The notes under the pieces: generated by a model
Seen by the model: the letters and a program-made list of their open reading frames with translations, nothing else
Databases searched by the model: none
Told to the model about the DNA's origin: nothing
Part shown: positions 29,310 through 38,222 of the stretch, in pieces
Position numbering within the stretch: the first letter of the stretch is position 1
Layout of the letters: the number at the start of each line of letters is the position of its first letter
Position numbers and translations under genes: made by a program
Origin: Stutzerimonas stutzeri SDM-LAC
Lineage (GTDB): Bacteria; Pseudomonadota; Gammaproteobacteria; Pseudomonadales; Pseudomonadaceae
DNA: 64,000 nt
Direction of reading: 5' to 3'
Assembly (NCBI RefSeq): GCF_000235745.1
Contig: NZ_AGSX01000067.1
Coordinates: 19,509 to 83,508 of the forward strand

Positions 29310-30227
29310 GTGAACCCCGTGCAAGCCGACCTGTACCCTTCGCGCCAGCACGACGAACCCAGCTGGCAAGAGCGTCTGGATCCGGTCGTCTACCGCAATG
29401 ACCTGGCCAACGCCCCTATTGCACCAGAACAGATCGAACGCTTCGAGCGTGATGGTTATCTGGTCATCCCCAATCTGTTCAGCGCCGAGGAAGTCGCGGT
29501 GTTCCGCGAAGAACTCGATCGCATGCGCCAGGACCCGGCCGTCTCCGAGTCCGGCAAGACCATCAAGGAACCCGATAGCGGCGCGATCCGCTCGGTGTTC
29601 GCTATCCATGCCGACAATCCGCTGTTTTCCCGTGTCGCCTGTGACGAGCGCATTGCTGCTATCGCCAGCTTCATACTCGGCGGTGACATTTATGTGCACC
29701 AGTCGCGGATGAACTTCAAACCCGGCTTTACCGGCAAAGAGTTCTACTGGCACTCGGATTTCGAAACCTGGCACGTCGAAGATGGGCTGCCACGCATGCG
29801 AACTCTGAGCTGCTCGATCCTCCTCACCGACAACGAGCCGCACAACGGCCCGCTGATGCTGGTGCCGGGGTCGCACAAGCACTACATCCGCTGCGTCGGC
29901 GCGACGCCGGAGAACCATTACGAGAAATCGCTGCGCAAGCAGGAGTTCGGCGTACCCGACCATGACAGCCTGACCCGCCTGGCGGACCGCTACGGCATTG
30001 ACACGGCCACCGGCCCGGCAGGTAGCGTGGTGTTTTTCGACTGCAACACCATGCACGGCTCCAACAGCAACATCACCCCCAGCGCGCGCAGCAATCTGTT
30101 CTATGTCTACAACCATGTAGATAATGCCGCGCAGGCCCCATTCTGCGGCCTCTCGCCACGCCCGGCCTTTGTCGGCGAGCGCGAGAATTTCAAGCCTCTG
30201 CAGATCAAGCCACAACAGTATCTCTGA
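29310..30227 (+). CDS. ectD: Ectoine 5-hydroxylase EctD
   Basis: An Fe(II)/2-oxoglutarate-dependent dioxygenase that converts ectoine to 5-hydroxyectoine, a desiccation and heat protectant. The GTG start is preceded by AAGGAG at eight bases and gives 305 residues, against about 300 for the family. The EctD signature FYWHSDFETWHVEDGLPR carries the iron-binding His and Asp, and the distal His lies in NTMHGSNSN. An earlier ATG adds 24 residues that look non-family. A terminator-like hairpin follows directly. Confidence 0.97.
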   Translation: MNPVQADLYPSRQHDEPSWQERLDPVVYRNDLANAPIAPEQIERFERDGYLVIPNLFSAEEVAVFREELDRMRQDPAVSESGKTIKEPDSGAIRSVFAIHADNPLFSRVACDERIAAIASFILGGDIYVHQSRMNFKPGFTGKEFYWHSDFETWHVEDGLPRMRTLSCSILLTDNEPHNGPLMLVPGSHKHYIRCVGATPENHYEKSLRKQEFGVPDHDSLTRLADRYGIDTATGPAGSVVFFDCNTMHGSNSNITPSARSNLFYVYNHVDNAAQAPFCGLSPRPAFVGERENFKPLQIKPQQYL

Positions 30228-30234
30228 CGTATCC

Positions 30235-30266
30235 ATCAGGCCCGCATACCGGGCCTGATCTTTGTT
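30235..30266 (+). terminator. Terminator-like hairpin after ectD
   Basis: A perfect 10-bp stem, ATCAGGCCCG and CGGGCCTGAT, with a five-base loop is followed by CTTTGTT. It lies 7 nt past the ectD stop and about 60 nt before ask, so it may end or attenuate the ectABCD transcript ahead of the aspartokinase gene. Confidence 0.75.
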
Positions 30267-30324
30267 GGCGGCCGAGAGGCGGCCCAGGGATGAAAATTCA
30301 CCCCCAAGACGGGACGATGAATCG

Positions 30325-31755
30325 ATGCATACCGTAGAAAAGATCGGCGGCACATCCATGAGCCGCTTCGACGAACTGCTCAACAACATCTTTATTGGCC
30401 ATCGCACAGGCGACGAGCTCTATCAGCGCGTCTTCGTCGTATCGGCCTACAGCGGCATGACCAATTTGCTGCTGGAACACAAGAAGACCGGAGAACCGGG
30501 CGTCTACCAGCGCTTCGCCGATGCCCGCAGCGAGGGCGCCTGGCTCGACGCGCTGGAAACCGTGCGTTCGCGCATGCTCGACAAGAATGCTGAGCTGTTC
30601 GGCGAGTTCGAGCAGCGTGCGGCCAACCAGTTCATCAACTCGCGCATCGACGATGCCCGCGAATGCATGAGCAGCCTGCAACGCCTCTGCGCCTACGGCC
30701 ACTTTCAGCTCGACGAACACCTGATGAAGGTGCGCGAGATGCTCGCCTCGCTCGGCGAAGCGCACTCAGCCTTTAATTCGGTGCTGGCGCTCAAGCACCG
30801 CGGCATCAACGCGAAAATGGTCGACCTCACCGGCTGGCACCGCGACGCGCCGCTGCCCTTCGACGAGATGGTGCGCCACAGCTTCGAAGAGGTGGACCTA
30901 TCCCGCGAACTGGTCGTCGCGACCGGCTACACGCATTGCAGCGAAGGCCTGATGAACACCTTCGACCGCGGCTACAGCGAGATCACCTTCGCCCAGATTG
31001 CTGCTGCCACCGGCGCCCGCGAAGCGATCATTCACAAGGAATTTCATCTTTCCAGTGCCGACCCGAACCTGGTCGGCGCCGACAAGGTGGTCACCATCGG
31101 TCGTACCAACTACGACGTGGCCGACCAGCTGTCGAACCTGGGCATGGAGGCGATCCACCCGCGTGCAGCCAAGACGCTGCGTCGCGCCGGCATCGAGTTG
31201 CGCATCAAGAACGCGTTCGAACCCGAACACGCCGGCACTCTCATCAGCCAGGACTACAAGAGTGAGCGGCCCTGCGTCGAGATCATTGCCGGGCGCAAGG
31301 ACGTCTTCGGTATCGAGGTGTTCGATCAGGACATGCTCGGAGACGTCGCCTACGACATCGAGATCAGCAAGTTGCTCAAGCAACTGCGCCTGTACGTCGT
31401 GAACAAGGACTCCGATGCCAACAGCATCACTTATTACGCGGCTTCGGGCTCGCGCAAGCTGATCAACCGCGCCGCCCGGCTGATCGAGGAAAAATATCCG
31501 GCCGCCGAGGTCACGGTGCATAACGTCTCCATCGTCTCGGCGATCGGCTCGGACCTCAAGGTCAAGGGCATCCTTGCCAAGACCGTGGCCGCGCTGGCCG
31601 GTGCTGGGATCAGCATTCAGGCAGTGCACCAGTCGATCCGTCAGGTGGAAATGCAGTGCGTCGTCAACGAGGAAGACTACGACGACGCCGTCGCCGCGCT
31701 ACACCGCGCGCTGATCGAGCCGGAGAACCACGGCGATGTAATCGCCGCGGCATAA
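30325..31755 (+). CDS. ask: Ectoine-specific aspartate kinase Ask_Ect
   Basis: Phosphorylates aspartate to feed aspartate semialdehyde into ectoine; ectoine-cluster isozymes are less feedback-inhibited than lysine-pathway ones (family knowledge). The 476-residue product begins MHTVEKIGGTSMS, the kinase substrate-binding motif being K-I-G-G-T-S. The ATP-binding TFDRGYSEITFAQIAAATGA and two C-terminal ACT domains (IVSAIGSDLKVKGILAKTVAALAGAGISIQ) are visible. The ribosome site is weak (GGGAC). Linkage after ectD is typical for proteobacterial ectABCD-ask clusters. Confidence 0.95.
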   Translation: MHTVEKIGGTSMSRFDELLNNIFIGHRTGDELYQRVFVVSAYSGMTNLLLEHKKTGEPGVYQRFADARSEGAWLDALETVRSRMLDKNAELFGEFEQRAANQFINSRIDDARECMSSLQRLCAYGHFQLDEHLMKVREMLASLGEAHSAFNSVLALKHRGINAKMVDLTGWHRDAPLPFDEMVRHSFEEVDLSRELVVATGYTHCSEGLMNTFDRGYSEITFAQIAAATGAREAIIHKEFHLSSADPNLVGADKVVTIGRTNYDVADQLSNLGMEAIHPRAAKTLRRAGIELRIKNAFEPEHAGTLISQDYKSERPCVEIIAGRKDVFGIEVFDQDMLGDVAYDIEISKLLKQLRLYVVNKDSDANSITYYAASGSRKLINRAARLIEEKYPAAEVTVHNVSIVSAIGSDLKVKGILAKTVAALAGAGISIQAVHQSIRQVEMQCVVNEEDYDDAVAALHRALIEPENHGDVIAAA

Positions 31756-31778
31756 CGACTTCGCGCCATCGCAACACC

Positions 31779-31814
31779 GACCGCCGGATCTGGCTCGCGC
31801 TAGCTCCGGCGGTC
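31779..31814. terminator. Bidirectional hairpin between ask and ctaG
   Basis: A 10-bp inverted repeat, GACCGCCGGA and TCCGGCGGTC, with a 16-nt loop lies where the two genes converge and overlaps the last codons of the minus-strand gene. No T tract on either side, so termination is an inference from position. Confidence 0.4.
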
Positions 31815-32609
31815 TGCCGTCTGCCATTCGCTGGCCGATTCGGACAGCTTGCGGCGCCGATACCAGCCGGCGAAGAACACCAGCGCCAGGATCAGCTCGG
31901 CCAGGTCGCCGCCGTAGTACATCAGTTGCGCCGCCGCTTCGATCTCGGCCAGTTCAAGGCCGGCGTCTCGGGGAAATCCGTAGGCATACATCAACTTGCC
32001 GAGCACCGCGTGAGCGGCGATAGCGGCGAACAGCACCCCCAGCCGCATCCGCATTCCCGGCCGATGGGGCGCGGGGTCCGGTCCGGCAATGGACCAGCTG
32101 AACAGATAGCCAGCAAGGACAAAATGCAGGTGTAGCCAGATGTGCAGCACCGGTTCGCTGAAGCTCAACTGGAACAGCGGTGTGAGATAGAGCACATAGA
32201 GCGCGCCAATGTCCAGAAACAACGCAGTGGCGGGATGGCTCAGGCAACGCACCGGCATGGTCGCCGCGAAATCGGTGATGCGGCGTGCAGTGGTTACCGG
32301 CACGCTGCGCAGCAACAGAGTGCCCGGCGCCCCGAGCATCAGCGCGATGGGGGCGAACATACCCAGCAACAGGTGCTGAGCCATGTGCCCACGCAGATCT
32401 GAATGTCCCCACTCGACCACAGGCGGCGAGAAGGCCAGCACCAACAGCCCGCAGCCAAGGCTGAAACTGACCAACCGCCAGCAATGCCAAACCTTGCGAC
32501 GCCTGCGCTGTGCACGGACCCCCAGCACATAGGCAAACCACAGCCCTTGGGTCACCAGCACCAGCATGAAGGTCCCGGCGAGCGTCAACAGATGAGCGTC
32601 ATGACTCAC
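31800..32609 (-). CDS. ctaG: CtaG-type cytochrome c oxidase assembly factor (Caa3_CtaG family)
   Basis: A 269-residue polytopic membrane protein of the Caa3_CtaG family, implicated in copper delivery to or assembly of heme-copper oxidases. About seven membrane helices can be drawn. Conserved features are GHMAQHLLLGMFAPIALMLGAP, HLHFVLAGYLFSW and the C-terminal AAQLMYYGGDLAELILALVFF. Its ATG overlaps the stop of the upstream DUF2243 gene, so the two are coupled. No oxidase structural gene is in the window. It is a different family from the mitochondrial Cox11-type CtaG. Confidence 0.88.
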   Translation of the reverse strand: MSHDAHLLTLAGTFMLVLVTQGLWFAYVLGVRAQRRRRKVWHCWRLVSFSLGCGLLVLAFSPPVVEWGHSDLRGHMAQHLLLGMFAPIALMLGAPGTLLLRSVPVTTARRITDFAATMPVRCLSHPATALFLDIGALYVLYLTPLFQLSFSEPVLHIWLHLHFVLAGYLFSWSIAGPDPAPHRPGMRMRLGVLFAAIAAHAVLGKLMYAYGFPRDAGLELAEIEAAAQLMYYGGDLAELILALVFFAGWYRRRKLSESASEWQTADRRS

Positions 32610-33076
32610 AGACCGCTCACCCCGCGCGGTCGCCGCCCGACACCTGCCCTACGCCAGACAAAGAAACCCACCGCCAGCAGCAATACGCCGAAGCCATTCC
32701 ACGCCAGGTCGTAGAGCCAGAGATTGTCGACGTAGCGCACCTGGTGCAAACGCAGCACCTTGTGATCGACAACGCCGTCAAACAGCTGGAAGCCTCCCGC
32801 TCCGAGCAACAGCCCCGCCCAGGCGTGCCAGCGCGACACCGCTTGATGACGACTCAGCCGAACGAACAGGTAAAACCCGGCCGCCAGCATCAGCAGCTCA
32901 GCCGAGTGCAACAGGCCATCGGACAGGAGCGAGATGGCAGGAGTCGAACGGTCGAAAAAGTGGTGCCAGGCGAGAATCTGATGAAAGACGATTTCATCGA
33001 CCGCGGCCATCAGACCGATACCGAGCAAGAGCGTCGCGGTCAGGCTGCCTCTGGCGTCGACGAAGTTGGCGCTCAC
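32606..33076 (-). CDS. DUF2243 membrane protein
   Basis: A 156-residue inner-membrane protein with about four helices, matching DUF2243. Typical segments are LLLGIGLMAAVDEIVFHQILAWHHFFD near the N-terminus and GAGGFQLFDGVVDHKVLRLHQVRYV in the middle, both rich in His and Asp, which hints at metal binding. It is the first gene of a pair with ctaG, overlapping it by four bases. The two families often co-occur with oxidase genes, so a shared role in copper or heme handling is an inference. Confidence 0.88.
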   Translation of the reverse strand: MSANFVDARGSLTATLLLGIGLMAAVDEIVFHQILAWHHFFDRSTPAISLLSDGLLHSAELLMLAAGFYLFVRLSRHQAVSRWHAWAGLLLGAGGFQLFDGVVDHKVLRLHQVRYVDNLWLYDLAWNGFGVLLLAVGFFVWRRAGVGRRPRGVSGL

Positions 33077-33260
33077 GATGGCCTCCGGGTGAGTACGGGT
33101 TGGCCTGCGTCGGAGCTCGGTGCACTCGACTCAAGCCTCGTCTAAGAGTGACTTGGGTCGGCCGCAGGAGTTCGCGATGCACTTGATCTGGCGCGGCGAA
33201 AAGCGCCAGGCAACTCGGTAGAATCCGCACACTTTTGTCGGTATACAGAGCCACCGCACC

Positions 33261-34634
33261 ATGACCCAGCCACGCACCGAATTGCTGTCGCCCGCCGGCA
33301 CCCTCAAATCCATGCGTTATGCCTTCGCCTACGGCGCCGACGCGGTCTATGCCGGGCAGCCACGTTACAGCCTGCGCGTGCGCAACAACGAGTTCGACCA
33401 CGCCAACCTGCGTCTGGGCATCGACGAGGCGCATGCCCAGGGCAAGCAGTTCTACGTGGTGGTCAACATCGCGCCGCACAACGCCAAACTGCGCACCTTT
33501 ATCAAGGATCTGGAGCCGGTGGTCGCGATGGGCCCGGATGCGCTGATCATGTCCGATCCAGGGCTGATCATGCTGGTGCGCCAGCACTTTCCGGAGATGA
33601 CCATTCACCTCTCGGTGCAGGCTAACGCGGTGAACTGGGCCAGCGTCGAGTTCTGGCGTCAGCAGGGGCTGACCCGGGCGATTCTCTCCCGCGAGCTGTC
33701 CTTGGAAGAGATCGGTGAAATCCGCGAAAAAGTGCCGGGCATGGAGCTGGAAGTTTTCGTTCACGGCGCGCTGTGCATGGCCTATTCCGGACGCTGCTTG
33801 CTGTCGGGCTACATCAACAAGCGCGACCCCAATCAGGGTTCCTGCACCAACGCCTGTCGCTGGGAGTACAAGACCCACGAGGCGAAAGAAAACGAAGTCG
33901 GCGACATCGTGCACAAGTACGAGCCCATCGCCGTGCAACCGGCCGAGCCCGACCGATCCGAACCGACGCTCGGGGCCGGCGCACCGACCGATGAGGTGTT
34001 TTTGCTCGAAGACAGCAGCCGTCCGGGCGAATTCATGTCCGCCTTCGAGGACGAGCACGGCACCTACATCATGAACTCCAAGGACCTGCGCGCCGTGCAG
34101 CACGTCGAGCGCCTGGTGCAGATGGGCGTGCATTCGCTGAAGATCGAGGGCCGGACCAAATCCCACTACTACGTGGCGCGCACCGCGCAGGTCTACCGTA
34201 AGGCCATCGACGACGCAGCCGCCGGCAGACCGTTCGACAAATCACTGATGGACACGCTGGAGTCGCTCGCACACCGCGGCTATACCGAAGGCTTCCTGCG
34301 TCGTCACGTGCACGACGAATACCAGAACTACGAGCGCGGCTTCTCACTGTCGGACCGCCAGCAGTTCGTCGGCGAACTGACCGGCGAAAGGCGCAACGGC
34401 CTGGCCGAAGTGATCGTCAAAAATCGCTTCGCTGTCGGCGACCGCCTGGAGTTGATGACGCCGCAAGGCAACCTGAGCTTCCGCCTGGACGCCCTGGAAA
34501 ACAAACGCGGAGAGCGCACCGAAGTGGCACCTGGCGATGGTCACGTGCTCTACGTGCCCGTCCCGGAAAGCATCGACCTGCAACATGCCCTGCTGATGCG
34601 CGAACTGGACGGCGGCAGCACCACACGCGGCTAA
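33261..34634 (+). CDS. trhP: U32 family protein TrhP/YegQ (tRNA hydroxylation)
   Basis: Member of the U32 'peptidase' family; in E. coli YegQ (TrhP) is needed for prephenate-dependent 5-hydroxyuridine formation at tRNA position 34. The 457 residues begin RTELLSPAGTLKSMRYAFAYGADAVYAG and contain VFVHGALCMAYSGRCLLSGYI and the Cys group GSCTNACRWEY, part of the proposed iron-sulfur ligand set. A C-terminal beta-barrel follows. The old annotation 'protease' is kept in databases, but tRNA modification is better supported for this subgroup. Confidence 0.9.
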   Translation: MTQPRTELLSPAGTLKSMRYAFAYGADAVYAGQPRYSLRVRNNEFDHANLRLGIDEAHAQGKQFYVVVNIAPHNAKLRTFIKDLEPVVAMGPDALIMSDPGLIMLVRQHFPEMTIHLSVQANAVNWASVEFWRQQGLTRAILSRELSLEEIGEIREKVPGMELEVFVHGALCMAYSGRCLLSGYINKRDPNQGSCTNACRWEYKTHEAKENEVGDIVHKYEPIAVQPAEPDRSEPTLGAGAPTDEVFLLEDSSRPGEFMSAFEDEHGTYIMNSKDLRAVQHVERLVQMGVHSLKIEGRTKSHYYVARTAQVYRKAIDDAAAGRPFDKSLMDTLESLAHRGYTEGFLRRHVHDEYQNYERGFSLSDRQQFVGELTGERRNGLAEVIVKNRFAVGDRLELMTPQGNLSFRLDALENKRGERTEVAPGDGHVLYVPVPESIDLQHALLMRELDGGSTTRG

Positions 34635-34694
34635 CAGGTGACGCTCAGTGGGTGGCGCAGCAGATGGACCCGGTGGCGTCCTCGTGACAGCCAT

Positions 34695-34727
34695 GGTGGG
34701 CTTTAGCGCCGTGGGCTGAAGCCCACC
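34695..34727. repeat. Palindrome of the GTGGGCTT...AAGCCCAC type
   Basis: Two 13-base arms, GGTGGGCTTTAGC and GCTGAAGCCCACC, pair with a single G.T mismatch around a seven-base loop. It lies 60 nt after trhP. Similar GTGGGCTTCAGCCCAC palindromes are dispersed in P. stutzeri relatives as far as I recall, so this is probably a REP-like element that may also act as a terminator. Confidence 0.6.
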
Positions 34728-34850
34728 CCGAACGGACCTGCAGGTGTTCGGGGGCTCTGTCCCTGTAAGTGATCGCTCGGGTTAGAAGCGAACCGGGTCG
34801 AATCGACGCCCCCCTGCAGCGCTGTGCGTTAACGACGCAGCCGAGCCATT

Positions 34851-35020
34851 CGCGGTCAAGACTGCTCCCACGGGAGAACTTGGTACCGCTGCTTTCGCGG
34901 TCGAGACCGCTCCCACGGGGGTTGGTGCTGACACGCATTTGCGAGCGTGGCTTTCCCAAGGGGACGGGGGCACCTGAGGCTATGCACGGCACCGAACCTG
35001 TGGGAGCGGTCTTGACCGCG
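34851..35020. repeat. Cluster of three REP elements
   Basis: Three copies of a REP unit related to CGCGGTCAAGACCGCTCCCAC: at 34851-34873 and 34896-34918 in one orientation and at 35000-35020 inverted. Each contains an internal GCGGTC-GACCGC-type dyad. Together with the palindrome to the left, they fill most of the 467-nt gap between trhP and the convergent GGDEF-EAL gene; I see no gene in that gap. The transposase that mobilises such units (RAYT) is not in the window. Confidence 0.85.
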
Positions 35021-35101
35021 AGCTTTTCAGCGAAGCCGCGCTCAGAACACCCGGCGCCCGATGAAGCAGCGCGCTGTTCGCCGCTACGACCGGCCGGCCT
35101 C

Positions 35102-37942
35102 TCACATCAGAAGCTTGACGAACTCGCCCGCCGGCACCGGCCGGCTGATCAGGTAGCCCTGCATCTCGTCGCAGCCGTGCGCCTTGAGGAAGTCCGCCTG
35201 GGCCTGGGTTTCGACGCCCTCGGCGACAACCTTCAGCTCCAGGCTATGGACCATGGCGATGATGGCTCGAACGATGGCCGAATCCTCGCCGACCTGATCC
35301 AGCTCGCAAATGAATGAACGGTCGATCTTCACGTAGTCCACCGGGAAGCGCTTGAGGTAACTGAGTGAGGAATAGCCGGTACCGAAGTCGTCGATGGCCA
35401 GCTTCACGCCCAATGAGCGCAGTTGGCGACTGATGGTGATGGCATTGTCGATGTCATCGAGCAGCTGGCTTTCGGTCAGTTCCAGTTCGAGCCGGTCGGC
35501 TGGCAGCCCGGTCTCCTCCAGCACCTGGCGCACCAGGCTGACGAAGTTGCCCTGACGCAATTGCTTGACCGACAGGTTCACCGAGACCCGAATTGCCGCC
35601 AGTCCATCGAGTTGCCACTGCCGCGCCTGCCGACAGGCCTCGCGCAGGACGAACTCCCCGAGGGCAATGATCAGCCCGGTTTCCTCCGCCAGCGGAATGA
35701 AAGAGCCCGGCGCAATGAGGCCGTTCTGTGGATGCCGCCAGCGCACCAGCGCTTCAGCCGCATCCAGGCTGTCTTCCGTCACGCTCAATCGTGGTTGGTA
35801 GAAGACTTCCAGCTGGCCTTCCTCGACGGCGCGGCGCAGCTGGTTTTCCAGTTTGAGATTTTCCAGGCTCGACACCTGCAAACGCTCGGTGAAGAACTGC
35901 AGGGTATTGCCGCCCAGATGCTTGGCATGCTGTGTGGCCATGTTCGCCTGCAACAGCAGCGAGGCCGCCTCACGCGAGTTGTCCGGCATCAGGCTGACAC
36001 CGATGGACGCGCTGATGACCAGCTCCTGATCATCGATCTGAATGGGTTTGCTGATGCGCGACAGCAGACGGCTACCGCTGTGCGCCAGGCTGGCGAGGCT
36101 GCCGTGCCCTTCGACCACCACCACGAACTCATCACCGGACAAACGGGCAATGGTATCGGCGTCTGAGAATGTATGAGATAGGCGGCGCGAGACCTCACGC
36201 AGCAACTGATCAGCCGCCTCGTGCCCAAGGCTTTCGTTAAGCGTCTTGAAACGGTCCAGATCGATATAGAAGACCGCGAGCCCGCGATTGCTGCAGCGGC
36301 TGCGCTCGCAGGCGCTGTGCAGCCGTTCCTTGAGCAAGCTGCGATTGGCCAGCCCGGTCAGCTCGTCGAAGTGGGTCAGGTAGCGCAGACGTTCCTCGAC
36401 CTGGCGCCTGACGCTGAGATCGGAAACAAATGCGACCACGTTGCAAACGTTGCCTTGCCGATCGTGCACCACGCGCATCTGCGCCCATTGCGGGTAGACC
36501 TCGCCGTTTTTGCGGGTTTCGATCAGCTCGCCTTGCCAGCTGCCGTGCTGCGCCAGGCTTTCGCGAATCGCCGCATATTGCTGGCGACTGTCCTCGGAGC
36601 TGGCCAGCAGGGCGACGCTTTTGCCGATCAGCTCTTCTCGGCTGAAGCCGGACAGCTCGCAGCAGGCCTGGTTGACCGCCAGCAGATGGAACTCGGGGTC
36701 CATGATCGCCATGCCCTCGCCCGACGCCTCGAACACAGTCGCGGCCAACCGCAACTGCTCGGCCTGACGGCGGCTCTCGCTGATGTCCCGCCGGGTACCG
36801 ATCATGCGCAAGGCCCGGCCGTTGGCATCACGTTCGGTCACGCGTCCGCGATCCTCGATCCATACAGAGCTACCGTCCTTAAGCATGGCTCGGTATTGCA
36901 CGGAGTAGCTGTCAGTCCTGCCCTTCAGATGATCAATCATGTCCTGGCGTACGCGCGCGACGTCTTCGGGATGCACTTCAGGACGCTGCTGGTCAGCCAG
37001 CCGCAGTCGATCGCTCTGGCCAACCCCGAAAATGACATCCATCCGCGAGTGATGGACCTCATCGTTGGCCATGTCCCAATCCCACATGCCCAGCTCACTG
37101 GCTTCCAGCGCCAGACTCAAGCGCGCCTCGCTCTCACGCAGCGCCGCAGTGCGCTCGATCACGCGCCGTTCGAGCCCATCGAAAGCCTCTCGCAGCCGGC
37201 CCTCGGCGTGGCGGCGCTGCTCGATTTCCCGACCCAGTTCGCCGTTCAGTTCAAGGGCTTCACCACGCATGCTTTCCAGCCGCCGGATCAGCAACTGATT
37301 GTGCAGACGCTGGGCCAGGCTGGCCGTTACCACTCGGTTCATTTGCCAGGCGATCATGCTCAGCGTGAGCAACACGATCGCCGCCAGCACACCCCATCCC
37401 TGCAGTTGGGGCTCACCGCTGCCCAGCAGCACGACCGCTGCGGGAAGCAGCCCTGGGATGGCAAACGCGCCGAACGCTCGGAGCGACACGCCGCAGGCCA
37501 CGCACCCGGCAAAGTACACCGAGGCAAGCGAGCCGAGCAGTATCGTCTGCTGTAAAAACGGCCCGTCGAGCGCCAGCTCGATGATGGCGTAGTCCAGCGT
37601 CACTGCACTGGCGACACTGGCTAGCAGAAAGCTCCGGTACCAGCGAGGGTGCTGCTGCTCCTCCGCGCTGGCTTTGGCAAAGCGGCGTGTCTGCTGCAGC
37701 CTCAGGAGAGCGAGCGCAAAGGTCACACCCGACCAGATCGCCAATTGCAGCTTCGGCCCTTCCGTCCAGAGCACAGCGGGAAACACCAGGCTGGTGATCA
37801 TCATCAGCAGCAGCGCAAGCCGTGAGGCCTGATAGAGCAGCCGCGTGCGCTCGGCACGCTCATCGGTCTCGGCATGGTTGAAAGCGGCGTGGTCCTCCAT
37901 GGCCGTTGACGCCGACGGATTGGCTTGTGCGGAATCGATCAT
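35102..37942 (-). CDS. Membrane-anchored PAS-GGDEF-EAL protein (cyclic-di-GMP turnover)
   Basis: A 946-residue signalling protein that should make or degrade cyclic di-GMP. Order: an N-terminal membrane block of about six helices, a coiled linker, two PAS/PAC domains ([35 protein letters not shown]), a GGDEF domain with RLSGDEFVV in place of GGDEF, and a C-terminal EAL domain with [10 protein letters not shown] and [24 protein letters not shown]. The EAL residues look complete, so phosphodiesterase activity is likely; the SGDEF form may still be active. The start MIDSAQ is a best guess: no strong ribosome site is visible, and ATGs up- and downstream are possible. Confidence 0.92.
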   Translation of the reverse strand: MIDSAQANPSASTAMEDHAAFNHAETDERAERTRLLYQASRLALLLMMITSLVFPAVLWTEGPKLQLAIWSGVTFALALLRLQQTRRFAKASAEEQQHPRWYRSFLLASVASAVTLDYAIIELALDGPFLQQTILLGSLASVYFAGCVACGVSLRAFGAFAIPGLLPAAVVLLGSGEPQLQGWGVLAAIVLLTLSMIAWQMNRVVTASLAQRLHNQLLIRRLESMRGEALELNGELGREIEQRRHAEGRLREAFDGLERRVIERTAALRESEARLSLALEASELGMWDWDMANDEVHHSRMDVIFGVGQSDRLRLADQQRPEVHPEDVARVRQDMIDHLKGRTDSYSVQYRAMLKDGSSVWIEDRGRVTERDANGRALRMIGTRRDISESRRQAEQLRLAATVFEASGEGMAIMDPEFHLLAVNQACCELSGFSREELIGKSVALLASSEDSRQQYAAIRESLAQHGSWQGELIETRKNGEVYPQWAQMRVVHDRQGNVCNVVAFVSDLSVRRQVEERLRYLTHFDELTGLANRSLLKERLHSACERSRCSNRGLAVFYIDLDRFKTLNESLGHEAADQLLREVSRRLSHTFSDADTIARLSGDEFVVVVEGHGSLASLAHSGSRLLSRISKPIQIDDQELVISASIGVSLMPDNSREAASLLLQANMATQHAKHLGGNTLQFFTERLQVSSLENLKLENQLRRAVEEGQLEVFYQPRLSVTEDSLDAAEALVRWRHPQNGLIAPGSFIPLAEETGLIIALGEFVLREACRQARQWQLDGLAAIRVSVNLSVKQLRQGNFVSLVRQVLEETGLPADRLELELTESQLLDDIDNAITISRQLRSLGVKLAIDDFGTGYSSLSYLKRFPVDYVKIDRSFICELDQVGEDSAIVRAIIAMVHSLELKVVAEGVETQAQADFLKAHGCDEMQGYLISRPVPAGEFVKLLM

Positions 37943-38222
37943 CGGGTAGGTCTTGTATTGGGCGTTTGGAGCGGTAGGCGTTGCACTGTGACACGCCCCG
38001 ATAATGGCACGATGCTGGCGCAGGGTCATCGTCTGTCCGACCAAAGACCGTGGTTGACGATACGCCGGTATCGATCAGATGGATATTCGAGGACCAGCGC
38101 CCGGCGCCGGCCATGCGCGATTTCTGCGCTTGCCCAGGCAGGCCATGCAGCCGCCCCCGGCCCCACTGGCGTCTATCCGTTGCACGAGCGGGTCGGTCGG
38201 ATTTCCGGCTAGAATGGCGCCC

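Noticed and set aside
32142-32714. Open frames on the plus strand opposite ctaG
   Set aside because: Overlap clear membrane-protein coding on the minus strand and lack any motif.
34769-35317. Open frame running through the REP cluster
   Set aside because: Composed of repeat sequence and antisense to the C-terminal EAL gene.
36221-37555. Plus-strand frame opposite the GGDEF-EAL gene
   Set aside because: Antisense shadow; the opposite strand encodes intact PAS/GGDEF/EAL motifs.
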